Positions 9,081 through 14,076 of a stretch of DNA of 18,334 bases are shown piece after piece. A program made the translations under genes and the position numbers. Source of the stretch: an uncultured Clostridia bacterium (lineage in GTDB: Bacteria > Bacillota > Clostridia > Oscillospirales > Acutalibacteraceae); assembly GCA_937877675.1 (NCBI GenBank), contig CALEIS010000037.1:1-18334 (forward strand), read 5' to 3'. The notes beneath the pieces are model-generated. The model saw only the letters and a program-made list of their open reading frames with translations, was not told where the DNA came from and did not search any database. How positions within the stretch are numbered: position 1 is the first letter of the stretch; each line of letters opens with the position of its first letter.

Positions 9081-9109
9081 ATGATAACATACTATTTATT
9101 CATTTTCAA
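9081..9109 (-). promoter_or_regulatory. Promoter of the C_GCAxxG_C_C / GH-D-like / GH31 operon
   Basis: -35 TTGAAA (9104-9109), 17-nt spacer, -10 TATCAT (9081-9086) with an extended TG one base upstream. It lies directly after the rplL terminator, so the glycosidase operon is transcribed independently of the ribosomal genes. The leader is about 30 nt. Confidence 0.7.
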
Positions 9110-9118
9110 TAAATGCAC

Positions 9119-9152
9119 AAAAAAAATCCCCATTCCTGTTGGAATGAGGATT
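9119..9152 (-). terminator. Intrinsic terminator after rplL
   Basis: On the minus strand, a 12-bp stem (arms 9141-9152 and 9125-9136, one G-U pair) with a 4-nt loop is followed by eight U (9119-9126). It ends the ribosomal transcript 19 bases after the rplL stop. Confidence 0.93.
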
Positions 9153-9170
9153 AATTTATTAGTCTTAAAC

Positions 9171-9545
9171 TTATTTAAGAGTAACTTTTGCGCCAACTTC
9201 TTCAAGCTTAGCTTTGATGCTTTCTGCATCTTCCTTAGAAGCAGCTTCTTTAAGTACTTTTGGAGCACCGTCAACAACAGCTTTTGCTTCTGCAAGGCCA
9301 AGACCTGTAACTTCACGAACAGCCTTGATAACCTTGATTTTTTCTGCGCCAACTTCTGTAAGTTCAACGTCGAATTCTGTCTTTTCTTCTTCTGCTGCTG
9401 CGCCTGCTACTGGAGCTGCTACTGCAACTGCAGCTGCTGCAGATACGCCAAATTCCTCTTCAACTGCTTTAACGAGCTCTGAAAGCTCAAGAACTGTAAG
9501 AACTTTAAGTTCTTCAACGATAGCCATAACTTTTTCTGATGCCAT
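9171..9545 (-). CDS. rplL: 50S ribosomal protein L7/L12
   Basis: This 124-residue acidic stalk protein is present on the ribosome as dimers bound to L10, and recruits and stimulates translation GTPases. The N-terminal dimerisation segment is about 1-32. An Ala-rich hinge (about 35-52, AAAAVAVAAPVAGAAA) follows. The globular C-terminal domain contains EKTEFDVELTEVGAEKIKVIK and GLGLAEAKAVVDGAPKVLKE, typical of L12. The start is fixed by GGAGGT (9554-9559), 8 nt upstream. It follows rplJ by 52 nt in the same transcript and is the last gene of the cluster. A strong terminator follows, and the rpoB gene usually found next is absent. Confidence 0.98.
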   Translation of the reverse strand: MASEKVMAIVEELKVLTVLELSELVKAVEEEFGVSAAAAVAVAAPVAGAAAEEEKTEFDVELTEVGAEKIKVIKAVREVTGLGLAEAKAVVDGAPKVLKEAASKEDAESIKAKLEEVGAKVTLK

Positions 9546-9597
9546 GGTATTTTACCTCCAAATTTTAAATCAAATATTTTTTAAGATTATTTTTTAA

Positions 9598-10113
9598 TTA
9601 TTCAGCAACTGGTGCTGCTTCACCATCTTTGTCAACAATAGCCTGTACTGCACGAGCAAAAGATGCGATAGGTGCGTTGAACGCACTGAGAACTGTAGCG
9701 AGCAATACTTCTCTTGAAGGAAGTTTTGCAAGAGCTTCGAGCTTTTCAAGACTGATAACTTCACCATCAAGGTAACCTGTCTTAAGTTTGAAATCTGCGC
9801 TCTTATCAGCAAACTTACCAAGAATTCTTGCTGCTGCAACATAGTCATCCTTACTTGTAGCGATAGCTGTTGTTCCCTCAAGGGCGCTACCCATATCAGC
9901 AAGGCTTGTTCCGTCGATGGCACGACCGAGAATTGTGTTCTTTACAACTGTGTATTCAACACCTGCTTCACGGAGCTCTTTACGAAGTTTTGTATCGTCT
10001 TCAACGCTGATACCTTTGTAGTCAACTACAACACCTGCGATTGAAGCGTCAAGTCTATCTTTAAGAGCAGCCACCTGCTGTTTCTTTAATTCTAAAACCT
10101 TCTCGCTTGGCAA
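9598..10113 (-). CDS. rplJ: 50S ribosomal protein L10 (TTG start)
   Basis: L10 anchors L7/L12 dimers to the 23S rRNA at the ribosomal stalk base. The 171-residue product begins MPSEKVLELKK, the usual L10 N-terminus, from a TTG codon at 10113. GGAGG (10122-10126) lies 8 nt upstream. A GTG three codons earlier (10122) overlaps that ribosome-binding site and is rejected. The N-terminal rRNA-binding domain includes VVDYKGISVEDDTKLRKELR, followed by YTVVKNTILGRAI. The C-terminal helix that binds L12 is near 140-165. The last residues AAPVAE are shared with L1. The gene is preceded by its own promoter and an L10-type leader with an attenuator, so it is expected to be autoregulated together with rplL. 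Confidence 0.97.
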   Translation of the reverse strand: MPSEKVLELKKQQVAALKDRLDASIAGVVVDYKGISVEDDTKLRKELREAGVEYTVVKNTILGRAIDGTSLADMGSALEGTTAIATSKDDYVAAARILGKFADKSADFKLKTGYLDGEVISLEKLEALAKLPSREVLLATVLSAFNAPIASFARAVQAIVDKDGEAAPVAE

Positions 10114-10122
10114 ACGATTCAC

Positions 10123-10277
10123 CTCCTATTAATTTTATCAAATGCGCTTGCAAGGAGAAAAAAATATGCCTCTTCTGCAAAGACAGAAAAGGCATAGAAA
10201 CATTTTAATTAAATGCTAATATCCTCGGTAGGCAGTCAAAACTTTTACGCAAAATGCACCTACTGTCTTTGGCAAGC
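10123..10277 (-). promoter_or_regulatory. L10 leader (autoregulatory 5' UTR of rplJ-rplL)
   Basis: The untranslated leader between the rplJ promoter and start carries the hallmark ACTGCCTACCGAGGA near 10222-10236. CCTAC (10228-10232) can pair with GTAGG (10259-10263), forming the long leader stem to which the L10-L12 complex binds in Firmicutes. An attenuator hairpin lies downstream. Excess L10 is expected to favour termination. The binding itself is known for the family and not shown here. Confidence 0.85.
10158..10196 (-). terminator. Attenuator terminator in the L10 leader
   Basis: A 13-bp stem (arms 10184-10196 and 10165-10177, one G-U pair) has a 6-nt loop and is followed by seven U (10158-10164), about 45 nt before the rplJ start. 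It is a strong intrinsic terminator in an untranslated leader, so it is a regulated attenuator rather than a transcript end. Confidence 0.9.
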
Positions 10278-10283
10278 TTTATT

Positions 10284-10312
10284 ATACTAACACAACCCAT
10301 TGGGTTTGTCAA
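10284..10312 (-). promoter_or_regulatory. Promoter of rplJ-rplL
   Basis: -35 TTGACA (10307-10312), 17-nt spacer, -10 TAGTAT (10284-10289) with extended TG. A TATAAT (10281-10286) also sits here at a 20-nt spacing. The 17-nt reading is preferred because it aligns with the rpmG promoter. The spacer holds AACCCAATGGGTT, a near-palindrome. An A-rich tract upstream of the -35 may act as an UP element. Confidence 0.8.
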
Positions 10313-10326
10313 GTATTTTGTTTTAA

Positions 10327-11034
10327 TTATTCAGCAACTGGAGCAGCTGTGAATTTGTTTGGATTAATCTTAACGCCAGGGCCCATTGTTGATGCAACAG
10401 CAACAGACTTAATGTACTGACCTTTTGCAGCAGCTGGCTTAGCTTTAACGATTGCTTCCATAAGTGCTTCAAGGTTTTCCTGGAGCTTTTCAGCGCCGAA
10501 TGAAACCTTACCGATTGGGCAGTGGATGATGTTTGTCTTATCAAGACGGTATTCAATCTTACCTGCCTTAGCTTCTGTAACAGCCTTAGCAACGTCAGGT
10601 GTAACTGTACCAGCTTTTGGGCTTGGCATAAGACCACGAGGACCGAGAACCTTACCAAGACGACCAACAAGACCCATCATGTCAGGGCTAGCAACACAAA
10701 CGTCGAAATCCATGAAACCTTCCTGGATTTTTGCAACGAGGTCTTCTGCACCTACAACTTCTGCACCTGCTGCTGCAGCTGCGTCAGCCTTGTCACCTTT
10801 AGCAAAAACTGCTACTCTAACATTTTTACCTGTACCGTTAGGAAGAACTACAGCGCCTCTAACCTGCTGGTCAGCGTGACGTGAGTCAACACCAAGGCGA
10901 ACGTGAAGTTCAACTGTTTCATCAAATTTTGCAGTTGCACCTTTAACTGCGATTTCAAGTGCATCTACTGTATCGTAGAGTTTTGTTCTGTCGATAAGCT
11001 TTGCGCTTTCAACATATTTCTTACCATGTTTCAT
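10327..11034 (-). CDS. rplA: 50S ribosomal protein L1
   Basis: This 235-residue protein binds the mobile L1 stalk of 23S rRNA, which helps release deacylated tRNA from the E site. In many bacteria it also represses the rplK-rplA mRNA. The N-terminus MKHGKKYVESAKLIDRTKLY, the LPNGTGK loop (residues 64-70) and the LGKVLGPRGLMPSPKAGTV signature (about 125-143) are diagnostic. The start follows GGAGG (11046-11050) by 11 nt. It lies 62 nt downstream of rplK, and a GTGGGAGGAA element resembling the L1-binding site lies in that gap. The C-terminal AAPVAE coding sequence repeats that of rplJ. No terminator lies before the rplJ promoter, so read-through is likely. Confidence 0.98.
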   Translation of the reverse strand: MKHGKKYVESAKLIDRTKLYDTVDALEIAVKGATAKFDETVELHVRLGVDSRHADQQVRGAVVLPNGTGKNVRVAVFAKGDKADAAAAAGAEVVGAEDLVAKIQEGFMDFDVCVASPDMMGLVGRLGKVLGPRGLMPSPKAGTVTPDVAKAVTEAKAGKIEYRLDKTNIIHCPIGKVSFGAEKLQENLEALMEAIVKAKPAAAKGQYIKSVAVASTMGPGVKINPNKFTAAPVAE

Positions 11035-11056
11035 AATTCAAAATTCCTCCAAAATA

Positions 11057-11088
11057 GTGGTTAATCGGATTCTGATTTTTCCTCCCAC
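11057..11088 (-). promoter_or_regulatory. Putative second L1-binding element, upstream of rplA
   Basis: The minus strand has GTGGGAGGAA (11079-11088) and a closing CCAC (11057-11060), with an inner AATC/GATT stem, ending 6 nt before the rplA Shine-Dalgarno. The GTGGGAGG/CCAC framing repeats that of the rplK leader and of the 23S rRNA L1 stalk. The inner stem is weaker than in the rplK copy. Confidence 0.5.
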
Positions 11089-11096
11089 AAGGAGAA

Positions 11097-11522
11097 TCAG
11101 TCAACTACAACAACGCCCATGCTACGTGCTGTACCAGCAATCATGCTCATTGCAGTTTCTACTGTTGCAGCATTAAGGTCAGGCATTTTCTGCTCTGCGA
11201 TTTTTCTAATCTGTTCTTTAGTGATTTTTGCTACCTTTGTTCTGTTAGGCACACCTGAACCACTCTCGATACCGCAAGCTTTCTTAATAAGAACAGCTGC
11301 AGGAGGAGTCTTTGTTACGAATGTAAATGTACGGTCTGCGTAAACTGTGATAACAACTGGGATAATAAGACCCATGTCGTTCTTTGTACGTTCATTGAAT
11401 TCCTTTGTGAACGCCATAATATTAACACCGTGCTGACCAAGTGCAGGTCCAACAGGTGGTGCTGGTGTTGCTTTACCAGCAGGGATTTGAAGCTTAATAA
11501 AGCCTACTACTTTCTGAGCCAT
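11097..11522 (-). CDS. rplK: 50S ribosomal protein L11
   Basis: L11 binds the GTPase-associated region of 23S rRNA together with the L10-L12 stalk and is needed for RelA-type stringent signalling. The 141-residue product starts MAQKVVGFIKLQIPAG, with the proline-rich segment TPAPPVGPALGQHGVN (about 19-34) and a C-terminal rRNA-binding domain with KITKEQIRKIAEQKM and AGTARSMGVVV. A longer frame starts at 11537, but GGAGGT (11530-11535) is placed for the ATG at 11522 with a 7-nt spacing and lies inside that extension. The gene is preceded by an L1-site mimic and a weak terminator after nusG. Confidence 0.98.
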   Translation of the reverse strand: MAQKVVGFIKLQIPAGKATPAPPVGPALGQHGVNIMAFTKEFNERTKNDMGLIIPVVITVYADRTFTFVTKTPPAAVLIKKACGIESGSGVPNRTKVAKITKEQIRKIAEQKMPDLNAATVETAMSMIAGTARSMGVVVVD

Positions 11523-11540
11523 TTTTAGCACCTCCAAAAT

Positions 11541-11583
11541 TCGTGGTATGGCGGAACGGACAGCTCTTCCATTCCTCCCACGA
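11541..11583 (-). promoter_or_regulatory. Putative L1-binding site (23S rRNA mimic) in the rplK leader
   Basis: A 6-bp outer stem TCGTGG/CCACGA (11578-11583 with 11541-11546) and a 7-bp inner stem GGAATGG/CCGTTCC (11569-11575 with 11553-11559) are joined by an asymmetric internal loop. The strands read GTGGGAGG on one side and ATACCAC on the other. These are the same words that frame the L1-binding helix of bacterial 23S rRNA, as I recall the E. coli sequence. It lies just before the rplK Shine-Dalgarno, where L1 could block translation of rplK-rplA. Confidence 0.75.
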
Positions 11584-11606
11584 CGCCTTTAACATGAAAA
11601 GCGTCA

Positions 11607-11626
11607 TAAAAAGCGTATTTTACGCT
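11607..11626 (-). terminator. Short intrinsic terminator between nusG and rplK
   Basis: On the minus strand AGCGTA (11621-11626) pairs with TACGCT (11612-11617) across a 3-nt AAA loop, followed by U4-5. The stem is only 6 bp and the tail is short, so partial termination or read-through into rplK is likely. No clear separate rplK promoter was found. An adjacent hairpin (about 11584-11606) follows it. Confidence 0.6.
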
Positions 11627-11647
11627 AATTACCAAATTAATAAAAAA

Positions 11648-12235
11648 TTAGTCTTCGACCTTTTCTACCTGGTCGAGTTCAAGGTCAACCGGTGTTTCAC
11701 GACCGAGCATTGAAATAACAACACAAACTGTGTTATTGTCAACATCAAGCTCACGAACTGTACCGATGATGCCTTCAAATGCACCGTCGATAATAGAAAC
11801 CATATCGCCAACCTCATAGTCAATCTTAATGACTTTCTTTTCAACACCCATAGCATAAACCTCAGCCTCTGTAAGAGGAACTGGTTTGCTTTCTGGGCCA
11901 ACGAAACCTGTTACACCACGTGTGTTACGGATAACGTACCAAGTATCGTCTGTCATTTCAAGGTCACCTGTTTCTTCATCTTCAAAAACTGCAACCTTAA
12001 CCATTACATAACCGGGGAAGATTTTTCTCTCTACCTCTTTTTTTACGATAATTCTTTCGCCTGTTTCCTTATCTTCTGATTCCTTGCTTTCAACAACGAT
12101 TTCAGTAGGAACTTTAACCTCAAGAATTAAATCGTGCATTTTACGGTTTTCAACAACTTTTTCAATATTTGTTGCTACTTTGTTCTCATAACCTGAATAA
12201 GTATGCACTACATACCATTTGGAGATTTCTGACAT
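11648..12235 (-). CDS. nusG: Transcription termination/antitermination factor NusG
   Basis: The 195-residue NusG binds RNA polymerase across the cleft, modulates pausing and couples transcription to translation. The NGN domain starts WYVVHTYSGYENKVATNIE (7-25) and contains RKIFPGYVMVK (70-80) and RNTRGVTGFVGP (103-114). A linker follows, then the KOW domain (about 140-195) with GDMVSIIDGAFEGIIGTV. A charged insertion, ESKESEDKETGERIIVKKE (about 49-67), lies within the NGN domain, as in other Clostridia. It starts 19 nt after secE with an AAAGGAG ribosome-binding site. Confidence 0.98.
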   Translation of the reverse strand: MSEISKWYVVHTYSGYENKVATNIEKVVENRKMHDLILEVKVPTEIVVESKESEDKETGERIIVKKEVERKIFPGYVMVKVAVFEDEETGDLEMTDDTWYVIRNTRGVTGFVGPESKPVPLTEAEVYAMGVEKKVIKIDYEVGDMVSIIDGAFEGIIGTVRELDVDNNTVCVVISMLGRETPVDLELDQVEKVED

Positions 12236-12254
12236 AACTTAAATCTCCTTTCGA

Positions 12255-12599
12255 TTACTTCATCATGAACAAGCTAATCATTTGTTGTACTGTAACAGCA
12301 GCCTGTTGTGCTTCACGCTCATTTGCAAGCTTAACAAGAGCATCGATAATTGCTGAAAGACCTGTGTCAATTCCGAGGATAACAAGTCCAACTATCGCAA
12401 CGATTACAATAACAACGATTGAATGGTTGAAAACGGTTTTGCCTGTTGGCCATGTAACCTTTTTCCACTCACCCTTAAAGTCTTTAAAGAACTTCTTGAC
12501 TTTAGAACCCTTCTTCTCCTTTTTCTTTACAGGAGCTTTCTTTTCGTTCTTGTCCTTCTTAGTTACCTCAGTAGTGGTCTTTTCTTTTTTGTCAGACAT
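12255..12599 (-). CDS. secE: Preprotein translocase subunit SecE
   Basis: SecE clamps SecY in the membrane translocon. The 114-residue product has a long lysine-rich cytoplasmic N-terminus (about 1-40), the conserved amphipathic motif FKGEWKKVTWPTGKTV (41-56), and one membrane helix (about 60-80, SIVVIVIVAIVGLVILGI). The tail of about 34 residues after the helix (ANEREAQQAAVTVQQ) is longer than in minimal SecE proteins. The start follows GGAGGT (12607-12612) by 7 nt, and the gene is 16 nt downstream of rpmG. Confidence 0.96.
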   Translation of the reverse strand: MSDKKEKTTTEVTKKDKNEKKAPVKKKEKKGSKVKKFFKDFKGEWKKVTWPTGKTVFNHSIVVIVIVAIVGLVILGIDTGLSAIIDALVKLANEREAQQAAVTVQQMISLFMMK

Positions 12600-12615
12600 T
12601 TCACTTACCTCCGGA

Positions 12616-12765
12616 TTACTTTGTTTCCCTATGAAGAGTGTGTTTCTTGCAGAATCTGCAGTACTTATTCATCTCGATTCTGTCGGGAGTGTTCTTCTTG
12701 TTTTTCTTTGTGTTGTAGTTGCGCTGTTTGCACTCTGTACAAGCTAATGTGATTTTTACTCTCAT
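12616..12765 (-). CDS. rpmG: 50S ribosomal protein L33, zinc-binding (C+) form
   Basis: A 49-residue gene. The product begins MRVKITLACTECKQRNY and ends KKHTLHRETK, a standard L33. Four cysteines in two CxxC pairs (Cys9/12 and Cys36/39) make it the zinc-ribbon form, which many Firmicutes replace with a cysteine-free paralogue under zinc shortage. GGAGGT lies 9 nt upstream of the ATG. It is the first gene of the rpmG-secE-nusG transcript, with its own strong promoter and a structured leader. Confidence 0.96.
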   Translation of the reverse strand: MRVKITLACTECKQRNYNTKKNKKNTPDRIEMNKYCRFCKKHTLHRETK

Positions 12766-12867
12766 TTTTTCGGCACCTCCGTTAATACATCACCTGAAAA
12801 ATCAGCAGGTGAATTAAAGCCTTCCTCATAAAAAAAGGCACAAAAAATAAGCCTCTTCCTCGAGGTA
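12766..12867 (-). promoter_or_regulatory. Structured leader of rpmG with possible attenuator
   Basis: In transcript order: AAGAGGC (12851-12857) can pair with GCCTTTT (12833-12839), followed by more U, which is terminator-like. The same GCC segment can instead pair with AGGAAGGC (12819-12826). CCTC (12862-12865) can cover the GAGG of the first arm. A further 7-bp hairpin TCACCTG/CAGGTGA (12806-12812 with 12790-12796) lies just before the Shine-Dalgarno. The folds are mutually exclusive. No ligand or binding protein is evident. Confidence 0.5.
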
Positions 12868-12873
12868 CTTGGT

Positions 12874-12902
12874 ATTGTAACACACGAGTCAAGGCTTGTC
12901 AA
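12874..12902 (-). promoter_or_regulatory. Promoter of rpmG-secE-nusG
   Basis: -35 TTGACA (12897-12902), 17-nt spacer, -10 TACAAT (12874-12879) with extended TG one base upstream: a near-perfect vegetative promoter. The sequence AAATACTTGACAA around the -35 also occurs at the rplJ promoter. Confidence 0.88.
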
Positions 12903-12930
12903 GTATTTGTTTTACATTTTTACAATTATT

Positions 12931-12958
12931 TTCAAGGTGGAGTTTCCCCCACCCTGAA
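12931..12958 (-). repeat. Hairpin after the lipoprotein gene, without a clear U tract
   Basis: A 10-bp stem (arms 12949-12958 and 12931-12940, one G-U pair) has an 8-nt loop, 2 nt after the lipoprotein stop. The following bases AATAATTG are poor in U, so it is a weak terminator at best. It could protect the 3' end or limit read-through into rpmG. Confidence 0.55.
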
Positions 12959-12960
12959 CA

Positions 12961-13833
12961 TTACATCATACCAGTTATGTCAATTCCAGTTGGTTTCTTA
13001 ATCTTTGAAGTATCTGCTTTATTAGACATACCTTTTATTTCAAGAATTGTATATTCCTTTTCAGAATAGATTTCTTCAATTCTTACCAAGCTGCCATTTG
13101 CGTCATAATAGTATTTATGAGTATCTCCTTCATAATCATATACATCACAAGTATATTTTGTACCATTAATTGTTACAGTACCTGATTCAACGAAAACAAA
13201 CTTATTAATTGTTTCATCGCTGAATGTACCTGTTCCAAAATCATCCCCAATATTTTCACCATCATCAAGAACGTAATAAACCTTCATTGAAGGAATGTAA
13301 CAGTATGTTGTACCACTCATATGAATAACGCTGGCTTTCATCGCCTTACCCTTTTCATATGGCACCTCAGCCTCAATGTAGAAGTCAGAATTACTTCTTA
13401 CATAAAGAAGTGGAAATTCTGTTGCGCTTCCATCCATCTGTTTCATTGTTCCTCTAATTGTATATTGATTTGATTTGAGCAATTCAGCATATGCCTTAAT
13501 TCGATTTTCTGCTTCTGTTTTTGCCGATGAATTTGTATCTGTAACTATCTCACTTTCAACAAGGTCATCAGTCATTTCCAATTGCTGTTCTTCAGACTCG
13601 ATAAATTCAGCTTCTGGAATAACCTCATCCTCTGATACAACCTGTTTGTTACCTTCTTCGTCCTCATAATACATATTGCCATCTGCATCCACAAACACAT
13701 CATGTGGAATACCATTTGAATCAATATATGTACCCTTTGGAGGTAAGTTTTCTGTTACAGTTTTTTCAACATTACATGCCACGCAACCAATGGCAATTAC
13801 AAGCACCATTATAATAGCAATTATTTTTTTCAT
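12961..13833 (-). CDS. Secreted lipoprotein of unknown function
   Basis: I do not recognise the family. The 290-residue product starts with a lipoprotein signal peptide: basic MKK, a hydrophobic core (4-16), then Cys17 and Cys20. Either could be the lipidated residue (AIGC or CVAC), so the anchor site is ambiguous. Residues 30-105 are acidic and low-complexity, with an NGIPHDVFVDADGNMYYED segment, which is probably a surface spacer. Residues 110-290 alternate hydrophobic and polar residues as in a beta-rich domain (YVRSNSDFYIEAEVPY, KVYYVLDD, HKYYYDANGSLVRIEEIY). This recalls LolA/LppX-type folds, but that is a guess. GAGGAG lies 7 nt upstream. It has its own promoter and is not obviously linked to its neighbours. 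Confidence 0.8.
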   Translation of the reverse strand: MKKIIAIIMVLVIAIGCVACNVEKTVTENLPPKGTYIDSNGIPHDVFVDADGNMYYEDEEGNKQVVSEDEVIPEAEFIESEEQQLEMTDDLVESEIVTDTNSSAKTEAENRIKAYAELLKSNQYTIRGTMKQMDGSATEFPLLYVRSNSDFYIEAEVPYEKGKAMKASVIHMSGTTYCYIPSMKVYYVLDDGENIGDDFGTGTFSDETINKFVFVESGTVTINGTKYTCDVYDYEGDTHKYYYDANGSLVRIEEIYSEKEYTILEIKGMSNKADTSKIKKPTGIDITGMM

Positions 13834-13864
13834 TGTTTTGCTCCTCTGTGTTAATCTTCGTATA

Positions 13865-13893
13865 ATTATACTCTATTTCAACTTCATAAACAA
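13865..13893 (-). promoter_or_regulatory. Promoter of the lipoprotein gene
   Basis: -35 TTGTTT (13888-13893), 17-nt spacer, -10 TATAAT (13865-13870). A TTGAAA nearer the -10 is too close to serve. The leader is about 25 nt. Confidence 0.6.
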
Positions 13894-13989
13894 GTACAAT
13901 TTTGAAAAACTTTTTTGCAGCATAGCAAAATTTACCATTACTAAAATAATTAAACCTTATAATAGACTTTTACACGCCATTAAAATTTT

Positions 13990-14008
13990 ACAGTTCTTAT
14001 TGAACTGT
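13990..14008. promoter_or_regulatory. Candidate operator overlapping the -35 of the DUF2974 gene
   Basis: ACAGTTC (13990-13996) and GAACTGT (14002-14008) form a perfect 7-bp inverted repeat with a 5-bp spacer. The right arm and spacer cover the -35. The T-run after it also gives it a terminator look, but no plus-strand gene ends upstream, so an operator is preferred. Confidence 0.5.
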
Positions 14009-14028
14009 TTTAATTAATATAGTATAAT
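14000..14028 (+). promoter_or_regulatory. Promoter of the DUF2974 gene
   Basis: -35 TTGAAC (14000-14005), 17-nt spacer, -10 TATAAT (14023-14028). This predicts a leader of about 42 nt before the ATG at 14077. Confidence 0.75.
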
Positions 14029-14076
14029 AATACAATAACAACAGATGTATTTAATTTGAAAAAGGAGTTGATTCTT

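Noticed and set aside
8825..9112. Plus-strand frame of 95 codons opposite the C_GCAxxG_C_C gene
   Set aside because: The minus-strand gene has the family cysteine pattern, promoter and ribosome-binding site, and the plus-strand frame has none.
9214..9597. Ser/Ala-rich plus-strand frame opposite rplL
   Set aside because: This is the complement of the Ala-rich L7/L12 hinge. Low complexity explains the open frame.
10522..10884. Two overlapping plus-strand frames opposite rplA
   Set aside because: They are antisense to the conserved L1 gene, with no promoter or ribosome-binding site of their own.
12265..12747. Long plus-strand open frame (160 codons) over secE and rpmG
   Set aside because: It is antisense to clear secE and rpmG genes, has no ribosome-binding site and its composition is a frame shadow.
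12600..12960. tRNA-Trp, often found near rpmG/secE in Clostridia
   Set aside because: No cloverleaf-compatible sequence is seen. The rpmG-secE gap is only 16 nt.
13990..14008. LexA box or intrinsic terminator
   Set aside because: The half-sites are in the opposite order to LexA boxes, and no plus-strand gene ends upstream that would need a terminator.
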